In this document: in pieces, positions 15,236 to 23,374 of the stretch
Numbering within the stretch: the stretch's first letter is position 1
Layout: every line of letters starts with the position of its first letter
Assembly (NCBI GenBank): GCA_028868235.1
Contig: JAGWUW010000004.1
Location: forward strand, 1 to 25,785
Direction of reading: 5' to 3'
DNA from: Betaproteobacteria bacterium
GTDB taxonomy: Bacteria > Pseudomonadota > Gammaproteobacteria > Burkholderiales > Rhodocyclaceae
Length of the DNA stretch: 25,785 nucleotides
Notes under the pieces: model-generated
What the model was told of the DNA's origin: nothing
Databases searched by the model: none
What the model saw: the letters and a program-made list of their open reading frames with translations, nothing else
Made by a program: the position numbers and the translations under genes

Positions 15236-16261
15236 ATGAACGAAACACGGCGCAATATACTGAAAGGCCTGGCCACAGTGCCTGCACTGAGTCTGGCTCC
15301 CGGTCTACTGAGGGCGCAAGCAGCCGGCGAACTAAAGATTTCCCACCAGTTTCCCGGCGGCACTGCCACCGAGGGCGATTTCCGCGACCGCCTCTGCCGT
15401 CGCTTTGCAGCCGAGATTTCCAGACGTAGCAACGGCGCGATGAAAGGCACGGTCTATCCAGGATCGTCGCTGATGAAGACCAACGCACAGTTCAGCGCCG
15501 TCCGCAAAGGTGCTCTCGACATGACGCTGGTTCCCCTGTCTTACGCCGGTGGGGAGGTGCCGGAAACCAATATTGGCCTGATGCCGGGTATCGTTACTTC
15601 CTATGAGCAGGCAGTGAGTTGGAAGAAGGCTGAGATCGGCAAGGCGCTGGCCAACATCCTGGCCGACAAGGGTGTGCTGGTCGTTAGTTGGATCTGGCAG
15701 GCTGGCGGCGTCGCCAGCCGGGTCAAGCCGATCATCGAACCGGAAGATGCCAGGGGGTTGAAAGTGCGCGGCGGCAGTCGCGAGATGGACATGGTTCTGA
15801 AGCAGGCTGGGGCTACCGTGCTGACTCTTCCGTCGAACGAAATCTATGCGGCGATGCAGACCGGTGCGCTGGATGCGGCAATGACCTCGTCGACCAGCCT
15901 GATCTCCTTCCGTCTGGAAGAAGTCGGCAAGGCGCTGACGACCGGCCGAGGCAAAACCTACTGGTTCATGTTCGAACCGCTGCTGATGTCGCGCGCCGTC
16001 TTCGAGAAACTGCCCAAGACCCAGCAGGATCTGATCATGACTGTCGGTGCCGAGATGGAGGCCTATGCCTTGGAAGGTGCCAAGGCGGACGACCAGGCAG
16101 TTGCCGCGGTGTACCAGAAGGCCGGCGGTAAGGCTTATGACATGAACGAAGCGACCGTGAAAAAATGGCAGGCCATCGCCCGCGACACGGCATGGAAAGA
16201 TTTTGCCGGCAAGAATGAGAGCTGCGCGCGCATCCTCAAGCTGGCCGAGGCGACGCTGTGA
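15236..16261 (+). CDS. TRAP transporter solute-binding protein (DctP family), probable malonate binder
   Basis: This 341-residue periplasmic protein begins with a twin-arginine-like signal: TRRNILK at residues 4-10, a hydrophobic core, and processing near AQAAG (residues 27-31). The DctP fold follows (LKISHQFPGGTATEG, then MKGTVYPGSSL, and GLKVRGGSREMDMVLKQAGA with the carboxylate-binding R178). DctP proteins deliver organic acids to the DctQM permease. As the first gene of the mdc operon it most likely binds malonate. The ATG has an ideal GGAGGAG Shine-Dalgarno; the longer upstream frame from 15170 is not used. The stop overlaps the GTG start of dctQ. The family alone does not fix the ligand; a malonate-related dicarboxylate is the alternative. 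Confidence 0.9.
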   Translation: MNETRRNILKGLATVPALSLAPGLLRAQAAGELKISHQFPGGTATEGDFRDRLCRRFAAEISRRSNGAMKGTVYPGSSLMKTNAQFSAVRKGALDMTLVPLSYAGGEVPETNIGLMPGIVTSYEQAVSWKKAEIGKALANILADKGVLVVSWIWQAGGVASRVKPIIEPEDARGLKVRGGSREMDMVLKQAGATVLTLPSNEIYAAMQTGALDAAMTSSTSLISFRLEEVGKALTTGRGKTYWFMFEPLLMSRAVFEKLPKTQQDLIMTVGAEMEAYALEGAKADDQAVAAVYQKAGGKAYDMNEATVKKWQAIARDTAWKDFAGKNESCARILKLAEATL

Positions 16262-16809
16262 GCCACGGCTTCGAAATGGAGGGCGTCGTCAAGGCACCCG
16301 AAATCCCCGAAGAGGGCTTGCTGGGCGGGATCAATCGCTTGTTGCAGGGTTTGAATACGGCGATCATGTTCCTGTCGTCGATCGCGCTGCTGACCGCTTC
16401 GCTGATTCTGTGCAGCAGCGTCTTCCTGCGCTATTTCCTGAAGATCCCGACCGACTGGCAGGACGAGATGTCGGTCTTCCTGCTCGTCGGCGCCACCTTC
16501 ATGTGCGCTGCCTACGTCCAGTCGCAGCGAGGCCACATCGGTATCGAGGCGCTGGCCGGCCTGCTGCCGCCGCCGATCAACAAGCTGCGGTTGATCTTCT
16601 GCGACTTGGTCTCTTTCCTGTTCTGCAGCTTCTTCTCCTGGAAATCGATGTTGCTGCTGCACGAAGCCTGGGTAGACGGGCAAACCACCTCGTCGTCGTG
16701 GGCGCCACCACTGTGGATTCCCTATGGCTTCATGACGCTCGGCATGACCCTGCTGTCGCTGCAGATCCTGCTGCAGCTGGTTGCCGGCATCGTTCGCAAG
16801 GAGAAGTAA
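16258..16809 (+). CDS. TRAP transporter small permease (DctQ family)
   Basis: This 183-residue inner-membrane protein has four hydrophobic segments and the DctQ signature: WQDEMSVFLLVGATFMCAAYVQSQRGHIGIE around residues 68-99. It pairs with the large subunit to import the substrate with Na+ coupling. I chose the GTG at 16258, which overlaps the dctP stop (GTGA) and has GAGG eight bases upstream; an ATG six codons later lacks a ribosome site. It ends one base before the large-permease ATG region, whose AAGGAG lies inside the last codons of this gene. Confidence 0.9.
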   Translation: MSHGFEMEGVVKAPEIPEEGLLGGINRLLQGLNTAIMFLSSIALLTASLILCSSVFLRYFLKIPTDWQDEMSVFLLVGATFMCAAYVQSQRGHIGIEALAGLLPPPINKLRLIFCDLVSFLFCSFFSWKSMLLLHEAWVDGQTTSSSWAPPLWIPYGFMTLGMTLLSLQILLQLVAGIVRKEK

Positions 16810-16810
16810 C

Positions 16811-18163
16811 ATGGCCGAATCCACCATCGGTATTTTGTACGGGCTGGGTACCCTGGTCGTGATGTTCTCCGGCATCCCGATCGCCTTCGCCCTGGGCACC
16901 ATCGCCGTGCTGTTTATGTTGATGTTCATGCCGGCGGCCGCCACCGACACGATCACCCAGAACGTGTTCGAGGAAATGGCAAACATCACATTGCTGTCCA
17001 TTCCATTGTTCATCCTCAAGGGGGCCGCCATCGGTCGCTCGCGGGCCGGCGCCGACCTCTACTTGGCGATCCATGCCTGGATGCACAAGATTCCCGGTGG
17101 CCTTGGCATCGCCAACGTCTTCGCCTGTGCGCTGTTCGCGGCAATGGCCGGCTCCAGCCCGGCGACCTGCTCGGCCATCGGTGGCGCCGGCATTCCGGAA
17201 ATGCGCTCCCGCGGCTATTCGCCCGGTTTTGCGGCCGGCATCATCGCCGCCGGCGGAACGTTGGGCATCCTGCTGCCGCCGTCTATCACCATGATTCTCT
17301 TCGCGGTGGCTGCCGAACAATCGCTGGGCCGCCTGTTCCTTGCCGGTATCGGGCCGGGCCTACTTCTGGTCGCTCTCTTCGCGGGTTATGCCGTGTTCCG
17401 CTTCAAGCTGGAATACAACGAGGCGCTCGACATCTGGCATTCCGGTGGCGCCAAGTCGGCCTATCTCGACGAAATGCGTATGACCCGGGCCGACAAGACC
17501 CGTATGTTGCCGCGCGTCATCCCCTTCGTGCTGCTGCTGATCGGTGTCATGGTCGCGTTGTATGGCGGCTATGCGACGCCGTCGGAAACTGCCGGCCTGG
17601 GCGGTATCCTGGCGCTGGCCCTGATCGCAATCATCTACGGCGTCTGGCGTCCTGCGCAGTTGAAGCCGATCCTAAATAGCACGCTCAAGGAATCGACGAT
17701 GCTGATGTTCATCATCGGCATGTCGCTGCTCTACTCCTACGTGATGAGCTACCTGCACATCAGCCAGTCGGCCGCCGAGTGGATCGTCGCCATGCACCTG
17801 TCGAAGTGGCTGCTGCTCGCCGCGATCCTGGTCTTCGTCGTCGTGCTCGGCTTCTTCCTGCCGCCGGTGTCGATCATCCTGATGACCGCACCGATCATCC
17901 TGCCGCCGCTGAAAGCTGCCGGCTTCGACCTGATCTGGTTCGGCATCGTGATGACCGTGGTCATGGAAATGGGCCTCATCCACCCGCCGGTCGGCCTCAA
18001 CATCTTCGTGATCAAGAACGTCGCGCCGGACATCCCGTTGAAGGACATCGTCTGGGGCGTGCTGCCCTTCGTCGGCCTGATGTTCCTCGCCGTGATCCTG
18101 CTCTGCGTCTTCCCGGGCATCGCGACCTGGCTGCCGGATGTGATCATGGGCGTGGCGAGCTGA
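16811..18163 (+). CDS. TRAP transporter large permease (DctM family)
   Basis: This 450-residue membrane protein has about twelve hydrophobic segments and family motifs: SGIPIAFALGT near the N-terminus (residues 20-30), AAMAGSSPATCSAIGGAGIPEM, a GGTLGILLPPSI block, a mid-protein ATPSETAGLGGILALAL block, and LPPVSIILMTAPIILPPL with a GLIHPPVGLNIFV block near the C-terminus. It is the transport subunit of the TRAP system. The ATG at 16811 follows an AAGGAG seven bases upstream and one base after the dctQ stop. A frame beginning at 16781 is an extension into dctQ and not likely. It is followed by mdcA after 13 bases, so transport and decarboxylation genes share one mRNA. Confidence 0.94.
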   Translation: MAESTIGILYGLGTLVVMFSGIPIAFALGTIAVLFMLMFMPAAATDTITQNVFEEMANITLLSIPLFILKGAAIGRSRAGADLYLAIHAWMHKIPGGLGIANVFACALFAAMAGSSPATCSAIGGAGIPEMRSRGYSPGFAAGIIAAGGTLGILLPPSITMILFAVAAEQSLGRLFLAGIGPGLLLVALFAGYAVFRFKLEYNEALDIWHSGGAKSAYLDEMRMTRADKTRMLPRVIPFVLLLIGVMVALYGGYATPSETAGLGGILALALIAIIYGVWRPAQLKPILNSTLKESTMLMFIIGMSLLYSYVMSYLHISQSAAEWIVAMHLSKWLLLAAILVFVVVLGFFLPPVSIILMTAPIILPPLKAAGFDLIWFGIVMTVVMEMGLIHPPVGLNIFVIKNVAPDIPLKDIVWGVLPFVGLMFLAVILLCVFPGIATWLPDVIMGVAS

Positions 18164-18176
18164 GGAGGCGATGATC

Positions 18177-19829
18177 ATGAATGCACCCCAGCATCGCCAA
18201 TGGGATTCCTTGCGCCAGAGCCGTGCCCGCCGCCTCGAGCGAGCAGCCTCCCTCGGTTTTGGCAAGGAAATCCCGGTCGACCGTATCATCGACCTACTCG
18301 AAGCCGTCATCCAGCCCGGCGACCGCGTCTGCCTCGAAGGCAACAACCAGAAGCAGGCCGATTTCCTTTCCGAGTCGCTGGCCGACTGCGACCCGGCGCG
18401 CCTCCATGACCTCAGCCTGGTCCAGTCGGTGCTGGCGCTGCCCAGCCATGTGGACCTTTTCGAGCGCGGCCTCGCCAGCCGCCTCGACTTTTCTTTCAGC
18501 GGCCCGCAGGGCGCCCGGCTGGCCAAGCTGGTCCAGCAGCAGCGCATCGAGATCGGCGCCATCCACACCTATCTCGAACTATTCGGCCGCTACTTCCTCG
18601 ACCTGACGCCGAACATCGCGCTGATCGCGGCGCAGGCGGCGGATGCCGACGGCAACCTCTACCTCGGCCCCAACACCGAGGACACGCCGGCCATCATCGA
18701 AGCCACTGCGTTCAAGGGCGGCATTGTCATCGCCCAGGTCAACGAGCGCCTCGACAAGCTGCCGCGTGTCGACGTGCCGGCCGACTGGGTCGATTTCACC
18801 GTGCTCGCACCGCGTCCGAACTACATCGAGCCGCTGTTCACCCGCGACCCGGCGCAGATCACCGAAGTGCAGGTTTTGATGGCGATGATGGCGATCAAGG
18901 GCATCTACGCCGAGTACGGCGTCACCCGGCTCAATCACGGCATCGGCTTTGACACCGCGGCGATCGAACTGCTGCTGCCGACCTACGCCGCCGACCTTGG
19001 CCTGAAGGGAAAGATCTGCACTCACTGGGCGCTGAACCCGCATCCGACGCTGATCCCGGCGATCGAATCGGGCTTCGTCCAGTCGGTGCATAGCTTTGGC
19101 TCGGAAGTCGGCATGGAAGCCTATGTCGCGGCCCGTTCCGACGTCTTCTTCACCGGCGCCGACGGCAGCATGCGTTCCAACCGGGCGTTCAGCCAGACCG
19201 CCGGGCTGTATGCCTGCGACATGTTCATCGGCTCGACCTTGCAGATGGACCTCGCCGGCAACAGTTCGACCGCCACGCTGGGCCGCATCACCGGCTTTGG
19301 CGGCGCCCCGAACATGGGCTCCGACCCGCACGGCCGACGCCATGCCAGTCCGGCCTGGCTGAAGGCCGGGCGCGAGGCGGCCGGGCCGAACGCGATCCGC
19401 GGCCGCAAGCTGGTCGTGCAGATGGTCGAGACCTTCCGCGAACACATGGCGCCGGTCTTCGTCGAGGAACTGGACGCCTGGAAACTGCAGAAAACGATGG
19501 GCGCCGAACTACCGCCGATCATGATCTACGGTGACGATGTCAGCCATATCGTGACCGAGGAGGGCATCGCCAACCTGCTGCTCTGTCGCACGCCGGAAGA
19601 GCGCGAACAGGCCATTCGCGGCGTCGCCGGCTTCACGCCAGTGGGCATGGCGCGCGACAAGCATGCTGTCGAGAACCTGCGCGACCGCGGCATCATCCGC
19701 CGTGCCGAAGACCTCGGCATCGACCCGCGTCAAGCCAGCCGCGACCTGCTCGCGGCCCGTTCCGTTAAAGACCTGGTGCGTTGGTCGGGCGGTCTCTACG
19801 CCCCCCCTTCCCGCTTCCGCAACTGGTGA
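18177..19829 (+). CDS. mdcA: Malonate decarboxylase alpha subunit (acetyl-ACP:malonate ACP transferase)
   Basis: This 550-residue protein has the full MdcA length and landmarks: WDSLRQSRARRL at the N-terminus, LEGNNQKQADFL at 53-64, IGAIHTYLELFGRYF, and long CoA-transferase-like segments with LTPNIALIAAQAADADGN. It swaps the acetyl group of acetyl-S-ACP for malonate, giving malonyl-S-ACP. Two ATGs occur: 18171, only two bases after GAGGAGG, and 18177, eight bases after it. I chose 18177 on spacing. The gene is the first of seven contiguous mdc genes and follows the TRAP genes. The C-terminus is intact (FRNW). Confidence 0.95.
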   Translation: MNAPQHRQWDSLRQSRARRLERAASLGFGKEIPVDRIIDLLEAVIQPGDRVCLEGNNQKQADFLSESLADCDPARLHDLSLVQSVLALPSHVDLFERGLASRLDFSFSGPQGARLAKLVQQQRIEIGAIHTYLELFGRYFLDLTPNIALIAAQAADADGNLYLGPNTEDTPAIIEATAFKGGIVIAQVNERLDKLPRVDVPADWVDFTVLAPRPNYIEPLFTRDPAQITEVQVLMAMMAIKGIYAEYGVTRLNHGIGFDTAAIELLLPTYAADLGLKGKICTHWALNPHPTLIPAIESGFVQSVHSFGSEVGMEAYVAARSDVFFTGADGSMRSNRAFSQTAGLYACDMFIGSTLQMDLAGNSSTATLGRITGFGGAPNMGSDPHGRRHASPAWLKAGREAAGPNAIRGRKLVVQMVETFREHMAPVFVEELDAWKLQKTMGAELPPIMIYGDDVSHIVTEEGIANLLLCRTPEEREQAIRGVAGFTPVGMARDKHAVENLRDRGIIRRAEDLGIDPRQASRDLLAARSVKDLVRWSGGLYAPPSRFRNW

Positions 19830-19834
19830 CCGCC

Positions 19835-20149
19835 ATGGAAATTCTCGAATTCCGTTTTGACTCCACACCGGGTGCCCGGCCCAATCATCCCGCGCTGTGC
19901 GGAGTGGTTGGTTCCGGCAACCTCGAAATCCTTGTCCAGTCCGGGGAGCTGCCCGATTGTTGCCAGGTGCACATCAAGACCTCGGCGCGCGGTTTTGGCA
20001 CGACCTGGCAGGCTGTTCTTGGCGATTTCGCCGCCAGCCACGCGGCTGGCGGCACCACCATCGCGATCAACGACATGGGAGCGACGCCGGCCGTCGTCTC
20101 GCTGCGCCTCGCCCAGGCGCTGGCCGAATATCAGGGAGGTGCCCAATGA
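19835..20149 (+). CDS. mdcC: Malonate decarboxylase acyl carrier protein (delta subunit)
   Basis: This 104-residue carrier has the conserved GSGNLE motif; S27 (VVGSGNLEIL) is the expected attachment site of the 2'-(5''-triphosphoribosyl)-3'-dephospho-CoA group, which holds acetyl or malonyl as a thioester. It is not related to fatty-acid ACP. The ATG at 19835 is five bases after the mdcA stop; the longer frame from 19781 runs back into mdcA. The gene ends with a four-base overlap (ATGA) with mdcD. Confidence 0.94.
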   Translation: MEILEFRFDSTPGARPNHPALCGVVGSGNLEILVQSGELPDCCQVHIKTSARGFGTTWQAVLGDFAASHAAGGTTIAINDMGATPAVVSLRLAQALAEYQGGAQ

Positions 20150-21048
20150 GCCTGTCGCTCGCTTCCCGCCACAGCTGGTTCGAGGCCACCGCCCGCGCCC
20201 GCATCGCCGGCCTGCTCGATGCCGGCAGCTTCACCGAATGGCTGCCGCCGGCCGTCTCGCAGCCCAGCCCGCACCTGGCCCAGCTCGATCTGCCGGGTGC
20301 TTTCGACGACGGCGTGGTCGTCGGCTACGGTCAACTGGCCCAAAAGCTGATTTTCGTCATCGCCCAGGAAGGCCAGTTCATGGGCGGCGCCGTCGGTGAA
20401 ATCCACGGTGCCAAGATCGTCGGGACTCTGCGCCGCGCGGCTGAAGAAAAACCGGCCGCCGTACTGTTCCTGATCGATTCGGGCGGCGTCCGCCTGCATG
20501 AGGCAAACGCCGGGCTGATCGCCATTTCTGAAATCATGCGCGCCGTGCTCGATGCCCGCGCCGCCGGTGTCCCAGTTGTCGCGCTGATTGGCGGTAGTTG
20601 CGGGGCCTTCGGTGGCATGGGGATCGTCGCCAAGCTGTGTTCAGCCATCGTCATTTCCGAGGAAGGGCGGCTGGCGCTGTCCGGGCCGGAGGTCATCGAG
20701 ACGGTCATGGGTGTCGAGGAATTCGACTCGAAAGACCGGGCGCTGGTCTGGCGTGTCACCGGTGGCAAGCACCGCTACCTGATGGGCGACTGCGCCGTGC
20801 TGGTTGAGGACGACGTTGCTGCCTTCCGCAGCGGTGCGGCGGATTTCCTCGCCGCTTGGGACGAGCCTGTCCCTGGCATCGCCACGCTGCGCGCCCGGCA
20901 ACGGGGGCTGGAAGCCCGGCTCGCCGCCTATGGCGCGCTATGCGACGGCCTCGACGTTTGGGCGGCGCTCGGCGTCGCGCAGCCGGAAAGCGTGCCGCTG
21001 CTCGACCGCGACAGTCTGGTCGCCCTCAAGGAAGGATTGCCGACATGA
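20146..21048 (+). CDS. mdcD: Malonate decarboxylase beta subunit
   Basis: This 300-residue protein belongs to the carboxyltransferase/crotonase-like fold of biotin-independent malonate decarboxylase. Visible motifs are GGAVGEIHGAKI (80-91), DSGGVRLHEAN (111-121) and the oxyanion-hole-like GGSCGAFGGMGI (149-160). With MdcE it decarboxylates malonyl-S-ACP to acetyl-S-ACP. The ATG overlaps the mdcC stop and has GGGAGG seven bases upstream. The frame stays open far upstream (to 19897), but that stretch is mdcC in another frame. The mdcE start overlaps the end by four bases, so the two subunits are coupled at a fixed ratio. Confidence 0.95.
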   Translation: MSLSLASRHSWFEATARARIAGLLDAGSFTEWLPPAVSQPSPHLAQLDLPGAFDDGVVVGYGQLAQKLIFVIAQEGQFMGGAVGEIHGAKIVGTLRRAAEEKPAAVLFLIDSGGVRLHEANAGLIAISEIMRAVLDARAAGVPVVALIGGSCGAFGGMGIVAKLCSAIVISEEGRLALSGPEVIETVMGVEEFDSKDRALVWRVTGGKHRYLMGDCAVLVEDDVAAFRSGAADFLAAWDEPVPGIATLRARQRGLEARLAAYGALCDGLDVWAALGVAQPESVPLLDRDSLVALKEGLPT

Positions 21049-21767
21049 GTCTCAACGACATTCTCGATCGCCTGTTCCCGGCCGGCCATACGGTCAACGT
21101 CGCCAATTCGGTGATTACCGGCCACGCGCAGACGGTACAGGGCACGGTGGCCGTGCTCGGCACCACCGACGCGGCGGCCATCGATCACGCCATGGCGCTG
21201 GCGCTGGCCGATTTCGTGCTCGACACCGTCGAGCAGCATCCCGGCCGGCCTCTGGTCTTCCTGGTCGATACCAGTGGCCAGGCCCTGTCGCGCAGCCAGG
21301 AACTGCTCTGCCTGAACGGCTCGTTGGCCCACCTCGCCAGTTGCGTCGATCTGGCGCGCCGCCAGGGGCATCCCTCCATCGCGCTGGTCACCGCCAACGC
21401 GGTCAGCGGCGGCTTCCTGTCCTTCGGCCTGATGGCCGACCAAGCCTATGCGCTGGCCGATGCCCAAGTCCGGGTCATGGACCTGCGGGCGATGGCGCGG
21501 GTGACCAAGATCGCCCACGAACGTCTGGTCGAACTGGCCTCTACCTCGCCGATCTTTGCCCCCGGGGCTGACAGCTACGTACGCATGGGCGGGATCGTGG
21601 CGATCTGGGCGGGGCCGTCGGCCGAGCTGCTGGCAAGTGCGTTGGCCGATGCGGCCACGGCGCGTGCCGCCGGTGACCGGCGGCAGGCCGATGGACTGAC
21701 CCGCGGCGGGCGTCTGCTGGCAGCGGGAATTGCCCAGGGTATCCGGAATTCGGCGGCCGGAGCCTGA
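21045..21767 (+). CDS. mdcE: Malonate decarboxylase gamma subunit
   Basis: This 240-residue subunit is the second half of the carboxyltransferase pair: VDTSGQALSRSQE at 74-86, SIALVTANAVSGGFLSFG (111-128) with its oxyanion glycines, and a C-terminal RLLAAGIAQGI. It forms the decarboxylase active site with MdcD. It starts within the last codons of mdcD (ATGA overlap) and has AAGGA upstream. The mdcG GTG follows one base after the stop. Confidence 0.95.
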   Translation: MSLNDILDRLFPAGHTVNVANSVITGHAQTVQGTVAVLGTTDAAAIDHAMALALADFVLDTVEQHPGRPLVFLVDTSGQALSRSQELLCLNGSLAHLASCVDLARRQGHPSIALVTANAVSGGFLSFGLMADQAYALADAQVRVMDLRAMARVTKIAHERLVELASTSPIFAPGADSYVRMGGIVAIWAGPSAELLASALADAATARAAGDRRQADGLTRGGRLLAAGIAQGIRNSAAGA

Positions 21768-21768
21768 G

Positions 21769-22440
21769 GTGACACGTCGTCACGACCTCGTCTATCTGCA
21801 TCGTGCTGCCGCGTTCGTGACGCCCTGTGCGGAAACGGGCGATCCCTATTGGCTGGCCGCTTGCGACTGGATAGCAGCCGGCCGGCCGTTGGTCGCCGCT
21901 CGCCAGCCGACGGATGGTGAACGTCTGCGCCTCGGCTTGAGCCTACCCTCGGCATGGCAGCGAAAAAGGCTGTCTATCGAAGCCGACCGTGATGCCGTGG
22001 CTGCGGTCCGCCCGCCCATCGCGCTCGCTCAGTGCCTGTCCCGCTTGCCGGCAGCCCAGGCCGAAGTCCTGCAGCGCCTCGACGCCGGTGCCTCTGCCTG
22101 CGGGGTCCGCCTTGGCGTTTTTGGCTCGCTGGCCTGGGAGGCGTTGAGTGGTGAAAGCTACCGCCATGCCGAATCCGATATCGACCTGATTTGCGATATT
22201 GCCACGCCGGGGCAATTCAATGTCCTGATCGCCTTGCTGCCACTGGCGGCCGCTGCCTTGCCCTGCCGACTCGACGGCGAAATGCGCTTTCCCGATGGCG
22301 ACGCCGTTGCCTGGCAGGAGATTGCCGCACAATGTCTGCAGCCGGCCGCACCGGTTCTGGTCAAGGGTCAGCAGAAAGTCGGGCTGCGCCCTGTGCGGGA
22401 ACTCTTGGACTTGCTGGAAGAGGAACGCTGTGATGCTTGA
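21769..22440 (+). CDS. mdcG: Malonate decarboxylase holo-ACP synthase (phosphoribosyl-dephospho-CoA transferase)
   Basis: This 223-residue protein has a nucleotidyltransferase signature: GS at 119-120 (GVFGSLAWEAL) and the two catalytic aspartates in SDIDL (D137, D139). It transfers the phosphoribosyl-dephospho-CoA prosthetic group from the triphosphoribosyl precursor to the MdcC serine. I chose the GTG at 21769, one base after the mdcE stop with GGAG six bases upstream; an upstream TTG at 21730 lies inside mdcE. The 3' end overlaps mdcB by eight bases, so the two cofactor genes are coupled. Confidence 0.92.
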   Translation: MTRRHDLVYLHRAAAFVTPCAETGDPYWLAACDWIAAGRPLVAARQPTDGERLRLGLSLPSAWQRKRLSIEADRDAVAAVRPPIALAQCLSRLPAAQAEVLQRLDAGASACGVRLGVFGSLAWEALSGESYRHAESDIDLICDIATPGQFNVLIALLPLAAAALPCRLDGEMRFPDGDAVAWQEIAAQCLQPAAPVLVKGQQKVGLRPVRELLDLLEEERCDA

Positions 22441-23323
22441 GCGTATCGTTCCGCAACCGCACCGTCAGCCGCTGACTGCTCCACTGGCCGACCTGCCGTC
22501 TGCCCGCATCGGTCGTCTGGCCACCCGCAGCCTGTACCGCGAGGCGGCGCTGGCCCCTAAGCCCGGCCTGGTTTGTCCGGGCAGTCGGGGCAGCCATCGT
22601 GACATGGATTTCAGCACCTTTCTGCGCAGCCTGCAGTCCCTACGTCCGTATTTTCCAAGCATTGCCGCTTGCGGCCTGCGCCACCCGGCTTTTGCCCTTT
22701 TGCAGCGACTCGGTATCGAGGCCGAAGCAGCGATGCTGGCGGCGACCGGCGGCGTGAACACCCATCGCGGGGCAATTTTCAACCTCGGGCTGCTCTGCGC
22801 GGCGGCCGGTTGGCTGATTGCCGACGGCGAAATGCCGGGGGCGGCAGCAACTTGTGCGGTGGTGAAAAGCGTCTGGAGCAAGGAAATCCTTGCCGGGCTG
22901 GCGTCGCCGCCGGGTGCAGGACCGCTCAGCCATGGCCTGGCCGTCGCCCGTCGCTATGGAGCAGGCGGTGCCCGCGAGGAGGCGGCGACTGGCTTTCCTG
23001 CCGTGTTGGAGCTTGGCCTACCAGCCTATCGCCAAGTCCTGGCCATCACCGGCGACGGCGAGCTGGCAGCCGTGCAGGCACTGTTTGCGCTGATCGCCGA
23101 ACTTGACGACACCAACCTGCTGTGGCGTGGAGGTCAGCAGGGCCTTGCCCACGGGCGGCGGGCGGCGGCCGGCTTTCTGGCAGCCGGTGGCGTGCTGGCC
23201 GGCAGCTGGCGCGAGCATGCGGCGGCGATCGACCGGGATTTCATCCGCAACAATCTCAGTCCCGGCGGCAGCGCAGACCTGCTTGGCGTGACCTTGTTCC
23301 TTGCCGAACTGGATCACGTGTGA
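22433..23323 (+). CDS. mdcB: Triphosphoribosyl-dephospho-CoA synthase
   Basis: This 296-residue protein is of the CitG/MdcB family: PKPGLV (42-47), SHRDMD (54-59), and GGVNTHRGAIF (106-116), plus a TGDGELAAVQALF segment and a C-terminal NLSPGGSADLLG. It condenses ATP and 3'-dephospho-CoA to the prosthetic-group precursor used by MdcG. The ATG at 22433 lies within the end of mdcG with an AAGAGGAA ribosome site; the frame's upstream extension to 22295 is mdcG in another frame. The gene ends 51 bases before mdcH. Its position after mdcG, rather than next to mdcA, differs from the mdcABCDEG order I recall for other proteobacteria. Confidence 0.92.
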   Translation: MLERIVPQPHRQPLTAPLADLPSARIGRLATRSLYREAALAPKPGLVCPGSRGSHRDMDFSTFLRSLQSLRPYFPSIAACGLRHPAFALLQRLGIEAEAAMLAATGGVNTHRGAIFNLGLLCAAAGWLIADGEMPGAAATCAVVKSVWSKEILAGLASPPGAGPLSHGLAVARRYGAGGAREEAATGFPAVLELGLPAYRQVLAITGDGELAAVQALFALIAELDDTNLLWRGGQQGLAHGRRAAAGFLAAGGVLAGSWREHAAAIDRDFIRNNLSPGGSADLLGVTLFLAELDHV

Positions 23324-23374
23324 TGGGCGCATTCCAGCCTCCTCGCTGCTTCCCGAGAATCAGGTGGCCCTGAG

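Noticed and set aside
16135..17031. A 298-codon minus-strand frame across dctP-dctQ-dctM
   Set aside because: It spans the junctions of three convincing genes on the other strand, and its Gln/Arg/Asp-rich composition is typical of antisense shadows.
18579..19445. A 288-codon minus-strand frame opposite mdcA
   Set aside because: Antisense to a full-length, motif-bearing gene, with no independent support.
19897..20145. Upstream extension of the mdcD frame
   Set aside because: This stretch is mdcC in another frame, and the ATG at 20146 has a good Shine-Dalgarno and the family N-terminus.
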